A DNA stretch of 64,000 nt, taken from positions 37,683,501-37,747,500 of the forward strand of contig NC_065886.2 in assembly GCF_932274485.2 (NCBI RefSeq). The letters are read 5' to 3'. The notes beneath the pieces are model-generated. The model was given only the letters and a program-made list of their open reading frames with translations, made no database searches and was not told the origin of the DNA. Of this stretch, positions 24,162-34,152 are shown piece by piece. The number at the start of each line of letters is the position of its first letter. The stretch's first letter is position 1. The translations under genes were made by a program, and so were the position numbers. The stretch is from Patella vulgata. Taxonomy: Eukaryota > Mollusca > Gastropoda > Patellidae.

Positions 24162-24874
24162 TACTCTTCCAAACAAGTAGGGGATATTCAGAAACAATAC
24201 AAAACTTGGGAAATGCACTACTGTTTTTATTAGAGGTAACCAGTGTATGTTAATAACAGGCCAATTGCCTACACGTGAACATCAACAGTTCATATGGGCG
24301 GCTTATCTGGCGGCCCCATTTCACTCGCAAAGACATACACCGTCAAAAGTGAAAATGGACGTTTTTGATTTTTGTCTTTATAATGAGTAATTGCTCCACC
24401 AATCCTCAGACATTCAGCAATTCGTCATGGCATGCTCCTAATCAGCCGTCCAATCACAATTTGGGACAATCTGACCCACTCCTCTTGCAGTACCACGGCC
24501 AATTCTTGCAGTGTTGTCGGTTGACGTTGACGACCACGTCTCCCGATTAAATTAAACGTAACACACTAAAGCAAAGATACGTTAAACAGTAAATATTATG
24601 CAAGAACCCATAGGAAAGCAAACATGGATAGATAAACCAGCACGCGGCAATTTTCATCAACTCTTCCTTGAAGTGTAAAATTTGACAATGGGCCCCTGCC
24701 ACGTTTATGGCGCTATTCCGTGTTGCACATGCAGCTCAGTGGTTCTGTTGGGGCGAAAAGTTCTTCATCTGTGAACATACTCTCAAAGCATGTCAAATAT
24801 CCATGACTATGAATCATATCGCAACCTGCATAGGTATTTGCATTTCAATATCCCCTACTCTTTTCGAAGACAAT
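24162..24874 (-). mobile_element. Short Tc1/mariner-type element, about 0.7 kb, internally deleted
   Basis: Inverted ends are readable: left ACTCTTCCAAACAAGTAGGG and onward GATATT; right, inverted, GTCTTCGAAAAGAGTAGGGG and onward ATATT. TA dinucleotides sit just outside both ends. Inside, on the - strand, are remains of a Tc1-type transposase (24350-24545, and FTDEELF near 24750). The central part of the gene is missing, so this looks like a non-autonomous deletion derivative. Confidence 0.65.
24350..24545 (-). pseudogene. C-terminal remnant of a Tc1-type transposase
   Basis: The - strand reads GRRGRQRQPTTLQELAVVLQ, then EEWVRL and IGRLIRSMP before a stop. This is the typical end of Tc1-clade transposases (TLQEL...EEW...IxRLIxSM). 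It lies inside the 24162-24874 element. A piece near 24765-24745 (FTDEELF) may be the first catalytic Asp block, leaving most of the DDE core deleted. Confidence 0.6.
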
Positions 24875-25500
24875 ATTATCAAAAAACAACTGAGGCCATA
24901 CAGTTCTAAGCACCTAAATGACCGTTAAATTTGATGAAAGTTATAGAGTACTTTGCCACACTGCGTCCCTTTCAACACAGTTTTTGTAATCTGCAAGGAA
25001 ATAATGATATCTTATTTAAACTTCATCAGTTACGGTTTAATCAAATATTAAATTATCTTCTCTAAATATTTTTTTAAAACAAATTCCACTTTTTTGACTG
25101 ACAACTATATTGGACAAGTTGTTTTTATAAACTAAAAGTTTGCTTGATTTAGACTGGTTTCTTGTTAAAGACATTATTTTCTTTTTCTACATTTTTACTT
25201 ATTTGATTAAATGGGGTGAGCAACGACATCGGAACTTGTCTATTATATTGTCAATCATTCTTATTTTTCTAATATAAATGTTTGGTGTATGAACGAATGG
25301 GTTATCTGTAAAAGAAGCAGCTGTAACCTTGTTCCGCGGGTGTTGCACTTTTATCTCAAAGATAGTTTGCCAATACATGCAAGATAAAGGTCGGTTGTAT
25401 GGTCAACAAGACAACTTTCTAGGAAAAAAAACTAAACAAAAGGCGGTAGTAATAAAAACAACTCTGGTCAATTAATTACCTTATTATGTTTCAACCTTAC

Positions 25501-26552
25501 TGGGGAATATTCGTTGAAGGGGTGCCTATAACAACTCAGTGACTAACAAACTTAGCGAGCAATTTGTATTGAAAGGGTTCATATAACAACGTTAGCGGGC
25601 AATATTTGTTGAAAGTGCAAACTTCGGGACCAATATGTATTGAAAGGGTTCATGTAAGAAACTTAGTGGAGAATATGTATTGAAAGGGTTCATATAACAG
25701 ACTTAATGAGCAATATGTTTTGAAGAGGTCCATATAACAAACTAGGTGAGCAATATGTATTGAAGGGTTTCATATAAGTAACTTAGGGAGCAATATATTT
25801 TGAAAGGGTTGGTGTAACAAACTTACTAGCTAGCAATATGTATCGAAGGGGGTTCATATAACAAAACACTTAATGGGCAATATGTATCGAAGTGGTTCAT
25901 ATATATAACAAACTTAGGGAGCAATATGTATCGAAGGGGTTCATATAAAAAAAACTTAGTCAGCAGCATGTATCGATGGGATTTATATAACAAACGTAGT
26001 GACAGACATGTATCGAAGAGATTCATACAACAAACTTAGGGAGAGAGAAATGGGGTTTAACGTCCACTCGACACAAACTAGGTCATTTCGGGACTAACAT
26101 ATGGTTTAATTTTTTATTTCAATATTTCGCTTGCGCGTAGGTGTCTTTAGCTGTGGGAGGAAACGGGAGGACCCGGAGAAAACCCACGAGGCTGGACAGG
26201 TGACCCTACTCCTTGTCACGTACAACCGTGGATTCGAAACCACGCCAGTTGACTCAATGACAGGCCTTATGATATAGCACGCACGTGCTAACCATTCGGC
26301 CATCCAACCCCTCAACAAACTTAGGGAGCAATATGTATTGAAGGGGTTCATATAACAAACTTGGTGAGCAATATGTATCGAAATGGTTCCCATAACAAAC
26401 TTAGTGAGCAATGTGTATCGAATGAATGGGTTCATATAACAAACTTGGTGAGCCATATGTATCGAAAGGTTTACATGACAGACTAAGTGGGCAATGTGTA
26501 TCGAATGGGTTCATATAACAAATTTAGGGAGCAATATGTATTGAAAGGGGTA
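25501..26552. repeat. Minisatellite, about 40 bp, interrupted by SINE-2
   Basis: About eighteen degenerate units like AACAAACTTAGGGAGCAATA + TGTATCGAAGGGGTTCATAT. The SINE-2 at 26044-26312 split the array. Confidence 0.9.
26044..26312 (-). mobile_element. SINE-2 inside a minisatellite, 16-bp target-site duplication
   Basis: CAACAAACTTAGGGAG flanks it at 26028-26043 and 26313-26328, and is itself part of the host minisatellite unit. The body is full length: tail GGGGTTTAACGTCCACTCGA, core, inverted B box GGATTCGAAACC and head GCCATCCAACC. Confidence 0.9.
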
Positions 26553-27295
26553 ATATTCATTGACGATATTGCTCCTGGTTGGAAAATTGCATTCTTTGGT
26601 TTATAGTACAGTGACTTGACAGATATGTTCGTACTAATTACATTGTGTAACGTTTGGTGTCAGTCCGTTGATCAATGACCACAATACAAGCGTTATTAAT
26701 TACAAAAAAACGACCTCGTAAAGAATCAATATTGGATTAAGAAAGACCCAAATGTACCACACCAGACGAATCATGAATATTGTTTTCCCATATGTGATAA
26801 ATCCTCTCGCGTCGCTTTCTAATTAAGATTATGCCAACGCTCTGCTCCCATTTGTTCGGTTTCCTAATTGTTGTTTATTTCAATTTAACGTCCAATACAT
26901 TATACATAGTATGGTTAGTTTGATTTAATTAGGATTATTTACATATGAAAGAGTAATAAAAAGACATGGTTAAAAACACGAACACAAAGTTATTGTATAT
27001 AAAAATGTCAATTTAACAAACACTCCAGTCTAACTACTATTCAAACAGAACTTTCGCGAAAACTTTCCAAATGCTTTGATTATCCAGACACTTGATTGGT
27101 GGTGTTATTAAGGCCAGAAGCATTATTATGTTAGAGTCACAGGTCCAGAGCCGTTTTTAGAAACATGTCTTTAGTGGTTAAAATAGCATCGGATTTTAAT
27201 AAGGTTGGGGAGCAGCAAGAATGCATGCTTGGAACATACTGAATGGGAATCTACCGTAAAAGTCCCCTATATGAAACGGAAAGGAATGTGCAAGA

Positions 27296-27322
27296 AATGA
27301 AATGGGGTTAAACGTCCTACTT
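27296..27322 (-). mobile_element. Ultra-short SINE-1 tail
   Basis: GAAATGAAATGGGGTTAAAC and GTCCTAC, then unrelated sequence. It is truncated at nearly the same point as the short copies at 22141 and 52151. No duplication is legible. Confidence 0.6.
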
Positions 27323-27635
27323 TTTGGGGATTTTTTTGTGGAAGATTGGACATATGCTAATAATTAAGATATATGATATTGGAATTATTTGTTGTTTATG
27401 ATAGGAAAGTCAATATTATTTTGCCGTTTATTCTGGAAACTTGGACATATGATATTGATTAAGATATCTAAAATATTTAAATTATTTCTATCAACAATTT
27501 TGTACATCAGTGTTTAAGTTATTGCTCATGAGCATATGATATTAATTAAGATATCTTTTATCTAAATCATTTGTTTTAAAATAATATAGTTACATTTATG
27601 TGAATTAATAGTTTATCTCCGGATAGAAACTAATA

Positions 27636-27972
27636 AAATGAAATGAAATGGGGTTTAACGTCTTGCCCTTTCAGCACCGACTGGGTTAAGGAAAACGGCC
27701 ATACGCTATACATCGTGCGTACTATGAGGGTAATATTACGTCCTACTCTTATGTCAATTTCCAAATATCAAGGGTTCTTGTACATGCACGATTGTCTGTC
27801 CCATTCGAACGACAAGACACTACTCCTCATCAGGACATCTGTCCTGCACCACTGACAAAGAAAAATCAAGCTAGATATTCTCGGAAAACTTTCTCGGTTA
27901 ACAACGTGATCGATTGCCGGATGCCCTGGTTATTGAGCTAGCGTCTTACTCGCTGAATCACCGTGCCGTTTT
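27636..27972 (-). mobile_element. SINE-1, full length
   Basis: Tail AATGAAATGAAATGGGGTTT, ACATGCACGATTGTCTGTCC, CCTGCACCACTGACAAAGAA, and a head ending TTACTCGCTGAATCACCGTG. A SINE-3 copy follows directly. Confidence 0.85.
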
Positions 27973-27975
27973 CTT

Positions 27976-28212
27976 CTTCTATTGGTGTTTAACACCCGCT
28001 TCCAACGAGGGAGATATCGCAGACAAGTTGTCTTGTTTTATTATCTGAGCGTACGCTAAACTGGCGGAAACCGAAGTACTCGGAGTAAACCCACAAGGTT
28101 GAAAAGACGACCCTATCTCGAAGCCACATACACTCACACCAGGCATGTAAACCGCGGCCGGAAGCCTGAGCTGGCCGATGATTTAGAGCTCGAAGTGTGA
28201 CACTCTAGACCA
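27976..28212 (-). mobile_element. SINE-3, best copy
   Basis: ATTGGTGTTTAACACCCGCT (tail side), AACTGGCGGAAACCGAAGTA, CTCGGAGTAAACCCACAAGG, and a head with GCATGTAAACCGCGGCCGGA and GCTCGAAGTGTGACACTCTA. The middle resembles the SINE-2 core; the head is different. A tRNA-like B box is not clear. Confidence 0.6.
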
Positions 28213-28473
28213 CTATAAACTAATACATTGATGAGAAAAAAAAAACCATAACGAGGTTAATTTGATGAGCCGTCAATCAGGTGTTTATTTATGATCTGTA
28301 TATAAACGTTATACACATAAATACGGGGGTCAAGGATGAGGTCAAACAATAAATGAGTTTATAGCCGAAATGAAATACCCATAATTTACGCGTCAATTAA
28401 TATAAATTAGATATGAAAATATTATCATCTAAGGATAAAACTAAAGCATAATAGTAAAAGAGGAAACCATGCT

Positions 28474-28552
28474 AGAAAATTCCGATGGACTTTCTCGGCC
28501 AACACTATTTTAGTAAGCAAGCGCCTATCTCACTGAGCCACGGACCATTTTG
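28474..28552 (-). mobile_element. SINE-1 head fragment
   Basis: ATTCCGATGGACTTTCTCGG followed by CCTATCTCACTGAGCCACGG, the inverted tRNA-like head. No core or tail. Confidence 0.6.
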
Positions 28553-28915
28553 ATCAAATACTTATAACAGTAGAATGTCAACACAACCTGTTGTGTAAGT
28601 TTTGTGGGTTGTTATTAGTTTCAACTCAGATAAATCATGGCACGCCTGGTGCTTATTGTGTTAACTAATTAATAGCAGACTTACTTGTAAATATAATCTG
28701 ACTGGTGGAAGTTATTCATCATTTTATAATTTATACTGACAGTCTATTAACCCTTTAAACACATCCATTATCATCATATCTGTCGACATTGCCTGGTTAT
28801 TATTGCATTTATTCACGCCTTATATTTGAACATAGAATTTTTTGATAATATGACTTATTTGTTGTGTATTTGTTGTGTCAGTATTTACGCCTCAAACTTA
28901 AGGCCAGATTTATAT

Positions 28916-29125
28916 AAAATGAAGTGGGATTTAACGTCCCGTTGTTCAGTGTGCTACGAGGGAAACGTTGCCCGGAAAGCGGATCTTTTACGTACACGCC
29001 AATGTGTACACAGGATTTCGATTTTTCGTCCCATCCAAACGACTATACCTTGACCTTTGCCAGGGGCTCCGTCATGCATCACTGCAAGAGGGGACCTTCT
29101 CGGCCAACGCCACAGTGGAACACGG
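28916..29125 (-). mobile_element. SINE-1, near full length
   Basis: AAATGAAGTGGGATTTAACG, GTGCTACGAGGGAAACGTTG, ACGTACACGCCAATGTGTAC and CATGCATCACTGCAAGAGGG. The head end is degraded. Confidence 0.75.
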
Positions 29126-30011
29126 TATCTCCAGCTTAACGAACTGGGCAAGCGCGGTTCCAGATCTCTATGATAATATGAACTTTTTCTTAGGTCAGTA
29201 TGTTTACCCAATACTTAAAGCTGGATCATATCGGAGTGTTACCACGGTTTCGTAGACAAGGCGGGGTAACTCGGAAATTGTAATCATCTTAAATCGACTG
29301 GCCACATTTCCATATTCAATGTGTTAGGGATTTTATTAGTTTTCTATGATGCTCGTCGAGCCACCGTACACAAGCTACAGACTTTTTCACATTCTGATTT
29401 TCGAGGAGACGTCAACTTAACAGCCACCAAGGGCTACTTGAACGCATTTTCTTTAAAACACTTCACTTAAGAACAAGTCGCGAATATTTAAGTAACAGAT
29501 TAATTATTTGTACCTGTCTAACAGTCAGATTTAAGTGGATTTTAAACATGAACATTTTTAAAAGTGTTTTATTTTATCATCTTTTTATTTTTGTTTTTTT
29601 TTCATAGAATTGTGCTTGGAAACAATTCAGATCTATTTTTAACTGTCAGTTCATCCCAGTGATGTGTCTCTTTACATCCTGAATGGTGACAGGATGTTAA
29701 TCAAGTTTAGAATGGATTTTCTCAAATGGAATCAGTGGGGATTTCATTTGAAAAGCGTGAATTAGCATGTCGATTCCTTCCACGAGCACCCACTTCAGAC
29801 TGAGTCAGCTCTTAATGCTTTTAAAACACAAATATTAGTGAACGTTAACTACACATAATAAAACAAGCATTGTTTTAAAATAAATTGTAAAACTGGTTTG
29901 CTGCATGCAGATTAAAAATCTTTAGTGTCAGTTAAAACAGGAATTACGATAAGGTCAAGATTATTCAGGGACTATTGTTGTGTTAAAACTCTGATGGAAT
30001 ATTCATCATTG
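29126..30011. other. No gene recognised
   Basis: AT-rich single-copy-looking sequence between a SINE-1 and the 12-bp minisatellite. Confidence 0.45.
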
Positions 30012-30300
30012 ATTGATAGAACAATGGAGGGAACTATTGATATAGCAATCAGATAAACCATTAATAGAACGGTTAATAGAACAAGAGTATAGAACATTGG
30101 ATGGAACAACAAATAAAACGACTAATAGAACAACGGATACAACAATTTATAAAACAATTGGTAGGACAATGGATATAACAATTGGTAGAACAATGGATAG
30201 AACACTTGATAGAAAAAAATGGTAGAACACTTGATGGAACAGTGGGTATAACAATTGATGGAACAATGGATAGAGCAATAGATAGAACAGTGGACAGACC
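30012..30300. repeat. Minisatellite, 12 bp
   Basis: Units like AACAATGGATAG / AACACTTGATAG run for about 290 bp. As 12 is a multiple of three, both strands stay open (peptides rich in MDRTIDRT-like repeats), giving spurious frames. Confidence 0.85.
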
Positions 30301-30719
30301 AAATTGCCTTCTTTTCTCCACAACTACAAGTATCTGTAGATTTCTTGTAGTTAATAATTCAACAATTTTCCCCATACTCTAACTGTACTTCACAACATCT
30401 GAAATTTATTCATGGAGTTGAATTTTTTTTTCTTTTAAGATTATTACTCATTATTACAAGCATTTGAACCTACTGACTGAGGGGGTACATGATTAGATAA
30501 TTTTGTGAATCTTCATCCATAATTAAAACAATGTATTGCGTATCAAGAAGGTGGGTTCATTGGGTTTTAACAGTTATCTTGACCTTGGTATTATTTCTAC
30601 GTCAAACCAGTGCTAACTTTACCTTTTATACAATACAACAACATAAATTGTTAGCTATGTGACTTCCATGGATAAGCGAGAAGTGGTATTGGGTGTTTAA
30701 AAAGAGAAATTTTGTACCT

Positions 30720-31240
30720 TGTAACTGAATGGTTTTAACTAAATGGGTTATACTTAAATGGTTTATAGCTGAAAGGGTTGTAGCTAAATCGGTTACACCA
30801 GAATGGGTTGTAGCTAAATGAGTTATAACTAAAGGGTTGTAGCTAAATCGGTTACATACGAATGGGTTGTAGCTAAATCGGTTACATCAGAATGGGTTGT
30901 AGCTAAATCGGTTACATCAGAATGGGTTGTAGCTAAATGAGTTATGACTAAAGGGTTGTAGCTAAATCGGTTACATCAGAATGGGTTGTAGCTAAGTAGC
31001 TAAATGAGTTATGACTAAACGGGTTGTAGCTAAATCGGTTACATCAGAATGGGTTGTAGCTAAGTAGCTAAATGAGTTATGACTAAACGGGTTGTAGCTA
31101 AATCAGTTACATAAGAATGGGTTGTAGCTAAATGAGTTATGACTAAAAGGGTTGTCGCTGCATCAGCATAGAAAATAGCTAAATGAGTTATGACTAAATT
31201 GGTTGTTCCTACATAATGGGTTATAACTAGTTGGGCGTTA
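30720..31240. repeat. Minisatellite, 30 bp with higher-order structure
   Basis: GGGTTGTAGCTAAATCGGTT + ACATCAGAAT repeats, alternating with GGGTTGTAGCTAAATGAGTT + ATGACTAAA units. Confidence 0.9.
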
Positions 31241-31497
31241 TGGTTTCATATATGTATACTAATATTCGTGCCGCTCAAAGAAGATTAACAATCATGTTTA
31301 CACCTTTTGAAAATCTATTACCACCTCCACTGTATATGATTCACCTCTACTAATGTAAAATCGGTATTTTGTCGAATGGTTAGGAAACTTGGTGTCATAA
31401 ACCACTTAACAATATGGTCAATTTACCTCACAATATTAAATTTATTATGTAGAACCAATCTCGGATTTTAGTCCGTCTGTAAGAGTCATTATAATTT

Positions 31498-31597
31498 ATC
31501 TGATTAAAACATAGAATCTATTTCGTTCCGTTTTTATCCACGAAGGTAAGCGGTGTTATTAAAAAAACGAAACGAAATTTGGATAAGTATTTTAGCC
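31498..31597. mobile_element. MITE-2, about 100-bp deletion derivative
   Basis: ATCTGATTAAAACATAGAAT and CTATTTCGTTCCG at one end face AAAAAAACGAAACGAAATTT at the other. These are the same inverted ends as at 38318-38688, with almost all of the interior gone. Confidence 0.6.
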
Positions 31598-33112
31598 AAA
31601 TTGCTATATAATTGGATTACATTAACTTGTTAGTTAGTGTTATAAACGAATATTTTTTTTTATAACAGTCTAATATTCATTTGATAATTTTAAACCGTTC
31701 TCTAGACTGATTTGGTTAATAAAACGATATACATACATTGAAAAAGCTTTTTATAATATTTTAAACTGAAGCAAATGTTATAATCCAGAAAGTCCGATAT
31801 ACAATTACTGGAATAATATATGGACGTACCGTGTTCATAAAGAGTATACATGCTCTGCCTCGTGTGCCACACCCGCTACAACTATGATACTATATACGTA
31901 AAATCCAGAAACATCCATGCTGGTGAAATGGGACAAAGTTCTAAATCATTGTGGCGGACATTTGCGATCTATATGATAAAGGGATGGTGGTATTAGTTAT
32001 ATAATTTATTCTCCTATTTAACGCCGGAATTCTCTGTATTTTTTAGGTCGGAACTATTAGATCTGTTATTAAACCAGGCTACCAATAGCAACGAAGATGT
32101 TAAAAGAACACCACCAGAATTCAATTCGGGTAAATAGAGTTATGTTTTTCCAATCTCTAATACGGTTTTCAGCTTTTTAAGGCCACACTGAGCCACAAGT
32201 CCATGCAATGATCATTTTCCTTAAATTTAACAAAACTCAACGCTATAAAGTGTTCTTTAGATGGTAACTTGGATGAAGAACACAAATACCACAGATTAGA
32301 TACAATCTTGCTCTCGATGTGGATAGGTTGTTTCTCAGTCTTATGCAAAGTCTTTAAAGATGGCGCGAAATTCTTAAAGGCACACGATTTTAAAAGAAAA
32401 CAAAAATAAATTAGCAATAATATATAGCCGTCCCTTCTATAAGACCACACGACTTTAAATACCTTTAACATAAGCGTATTAGCTTTAAATACACTTTTCT
32501 GAAATTAATTCGGTAATTCGGTATTTTTTTTTAAAATACAATGCATGTGCACTTTCCTGTGGGGTCAGGGGTTCAATACCGGAGGTCAATACTGAGTTGG
32601 TGAAAGGTAATAAGGGACTGCTTACGATCGACGGAGGCTCATACTTGCCTTCTCCCGGGTACTAGCATGCATGCAAGATTTACTACCTGGATTGACACGA
32701 AACACAACTCGCGGGTTAACTGTACCAATAACTGTTTCTAATATTGAAACTTAGTGCATTTGATTTACACCGCGATACCATGACAACCAGATGTTAGAGG
32801 CATTTTTTTTATCTAGATTGTCGATATGTGTATATTTTTTATCATATATTAGTAAACCAGAACTTTTAGATAAGTTGAAATAAAATCTCCGATTCCTGTT
32901 TTAAATAAATTACATTTACAGTCGAGTAAGGACTATAAATAGACATCAACCATCTTAACCTAACTGATATGTCAAAATCGGCTGTATTATTTGATATTTC
33001 ATCCTTTCATCACTACAAAACTCTCTGGGGCTAGATAGCAGATATAAATTCAATTGCTGTAGCCACGTTAATGAAATAAATAAACGTCGTTCAGATCACA
33101 GAAAAATGTTTA
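31598..33112. other. No gene recognised
   Basis: A 100-codon - strand frame (32169-32471) has one hydrophobic stretch but no recognisable family. GTGGGGTCAGGGGTTCAATA near 32560 is B-box-like and could be a fourth SINE family, unsupported by other copies here. Confidence 0.4.
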
Positions 33113-33610
33113 AATGGAATGAAATTGGGTTTAATGTCTTACATTTCTGCACCAACTGGGATAATGAGGAGGGGCATACGGCAGACATGGGCTACGAGGA
33201 TGGGGATATGGCAGTCAGTGAACTACATGTATGAGGATGGGCATGTGGCAGGCAGTGGGCTATAAGGACCAGCATACGACAGGCACTGGGCATACGGACA
33301 GGCAGTGGGATAATGAGAATGGGCATACGGCAGGCATGGGCTATGAGTACGGGCATACGACAGACAGTGGGCTACGAGGACGGGTACACGACAAGCAGTG
33401 GACTATGAGGACGGGTATACGACAAACAGTGGGCTATGAGTGAAACTTTGCCCGGATAGTGGCGTTTCCGCTTACTTACACTTTGTCCGAACCACTTGCC
33501 TCTGTTAGTTGCCCGGCCACCCATCCAGCACCATTGGCAAGGAAAGCCACGTTGAAATTTCAATAGTTAGTGAGCAAACGCCTTACTCGACAAGCCACCA
33601 CGGCTACCCC
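33113..33610 (-). mobile_element. SINE-1 with an internal segment amplified
   Basis: The 3' tail (GAATGAAATTGGGTTTAATG) starts at 33117. The segment that reads GAAGACGGGCATACGCC in other copies is expanded to about ten units (33155-33443). Normal sequence resumes with GAAACTTTGCCCGGATAGTG, and the head ends CTCGACAAGCCACCACGG before a C-run. Confidence 0.8.
33155..33443. repeat. Minisatellite of about 31 bp derived from SINE-1
   Basis: Units of the type GAGGACGGGCATACGACAGG + CAGTGGGCTAT recur about ten times with mismatches and length variants. Each corresponds to the same internal SINE-1 piece. The 70-codon + strand frame here is repeat sequence, not a gene. Confidence 0.85.
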
Positions 33611-34084
33611 CCCCCCCCCCCCCAACAAAAAAAAATCCTTTGGAGTTCTCCCTATTTCTGGCATGCATGAAAACAAAATAAAACGAATTATTATTCCCCC
33701 GAAATTACATCTACTACACACAAAGAATAAAATACCTATAAAGACCATTCCAGTTAAAACCATGTTGAGAGAACTCCAGAGATATCTCAGTTTGACACCA
33801 AATAGTTTCATTCATTTCTCGTTCTTAATCCCAGCACGTCATTAAAGTGATGTTTACGACCGAAGAGTCCCGAATGACAGGTATAATTGGACACAAAACA
33901 ACATTTATGTTTTTATGTAATTGAATCTAAGCTGAAAATGTCCGCCTATGAAAGGGATAATTTAATTAAACCGTCACATAGTTAGTTATAACTATTTTCG
34001 TTCCTGTTAAATTTCAGACTGTACATTTATAACTTGGTTTAACGGCCATGCCATGTATAGGTAAATATTTTCGTTTCGTTTCAG

Positions 34085-34152
34085 ACAAATCTACAAATAT
34101 TGAAGTGTTGCTGTATGTGGATAGTATTGATTCCATTAATGAAGCCACCATG
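34085..34152 (+). CDS. Channel exon A (68 nt), N-terminal beta strands
   Basis: Begins after a pyrimidine-rich acceptor ending TTTCAG and ends ATG|GTAAGA. It enters with two bases of a split codon and reads [22 protein letters not shown] (22 residues, given here split: [22 protein letters not shown]). This matches the GlyR/GluCl segment that precedes the loop D strand. The length of 68 nt is the size I recall for the equivalent vertebrate GlyR/GABA-A exon. It joins in phase to the exon at 40855 across a 6.7-kb intron. The exon before it, which should encode the signal peptide and the usual Tyr-Asp-x-Arg motif, was searched for by eye and not recognised. Confidence 0.85.

Larger units (their letters stand above)
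23957..25040. repeat. Pair of about 80-bp direct repeats flanking the short Tc1-type element
   Basis: TTTTGTAATCTGCAAGAACG...TTATTAGTTATAGT at 23957-24035 resembles TTTTTGTAATCTGCAAGGAA...TTCATCAGTTACGGT at 24957-25040. The Tc1-type element (24162-24874) lies between them. Confidence 0.45.

Noticed and set aside
29290-29400. VLGILLVFYDARRATVHK as the missing channel exon with the Tyr-Asp-x-Arg motif
   Set aside because: No donor in the phase needed by the exon at 34085, and the following residues do not resemble the family.
30073-30382. 100- and 66-codon frames on opposite strands
   Set aside because: Product of the 12-bp minisatellite, whose period keeps frames open.
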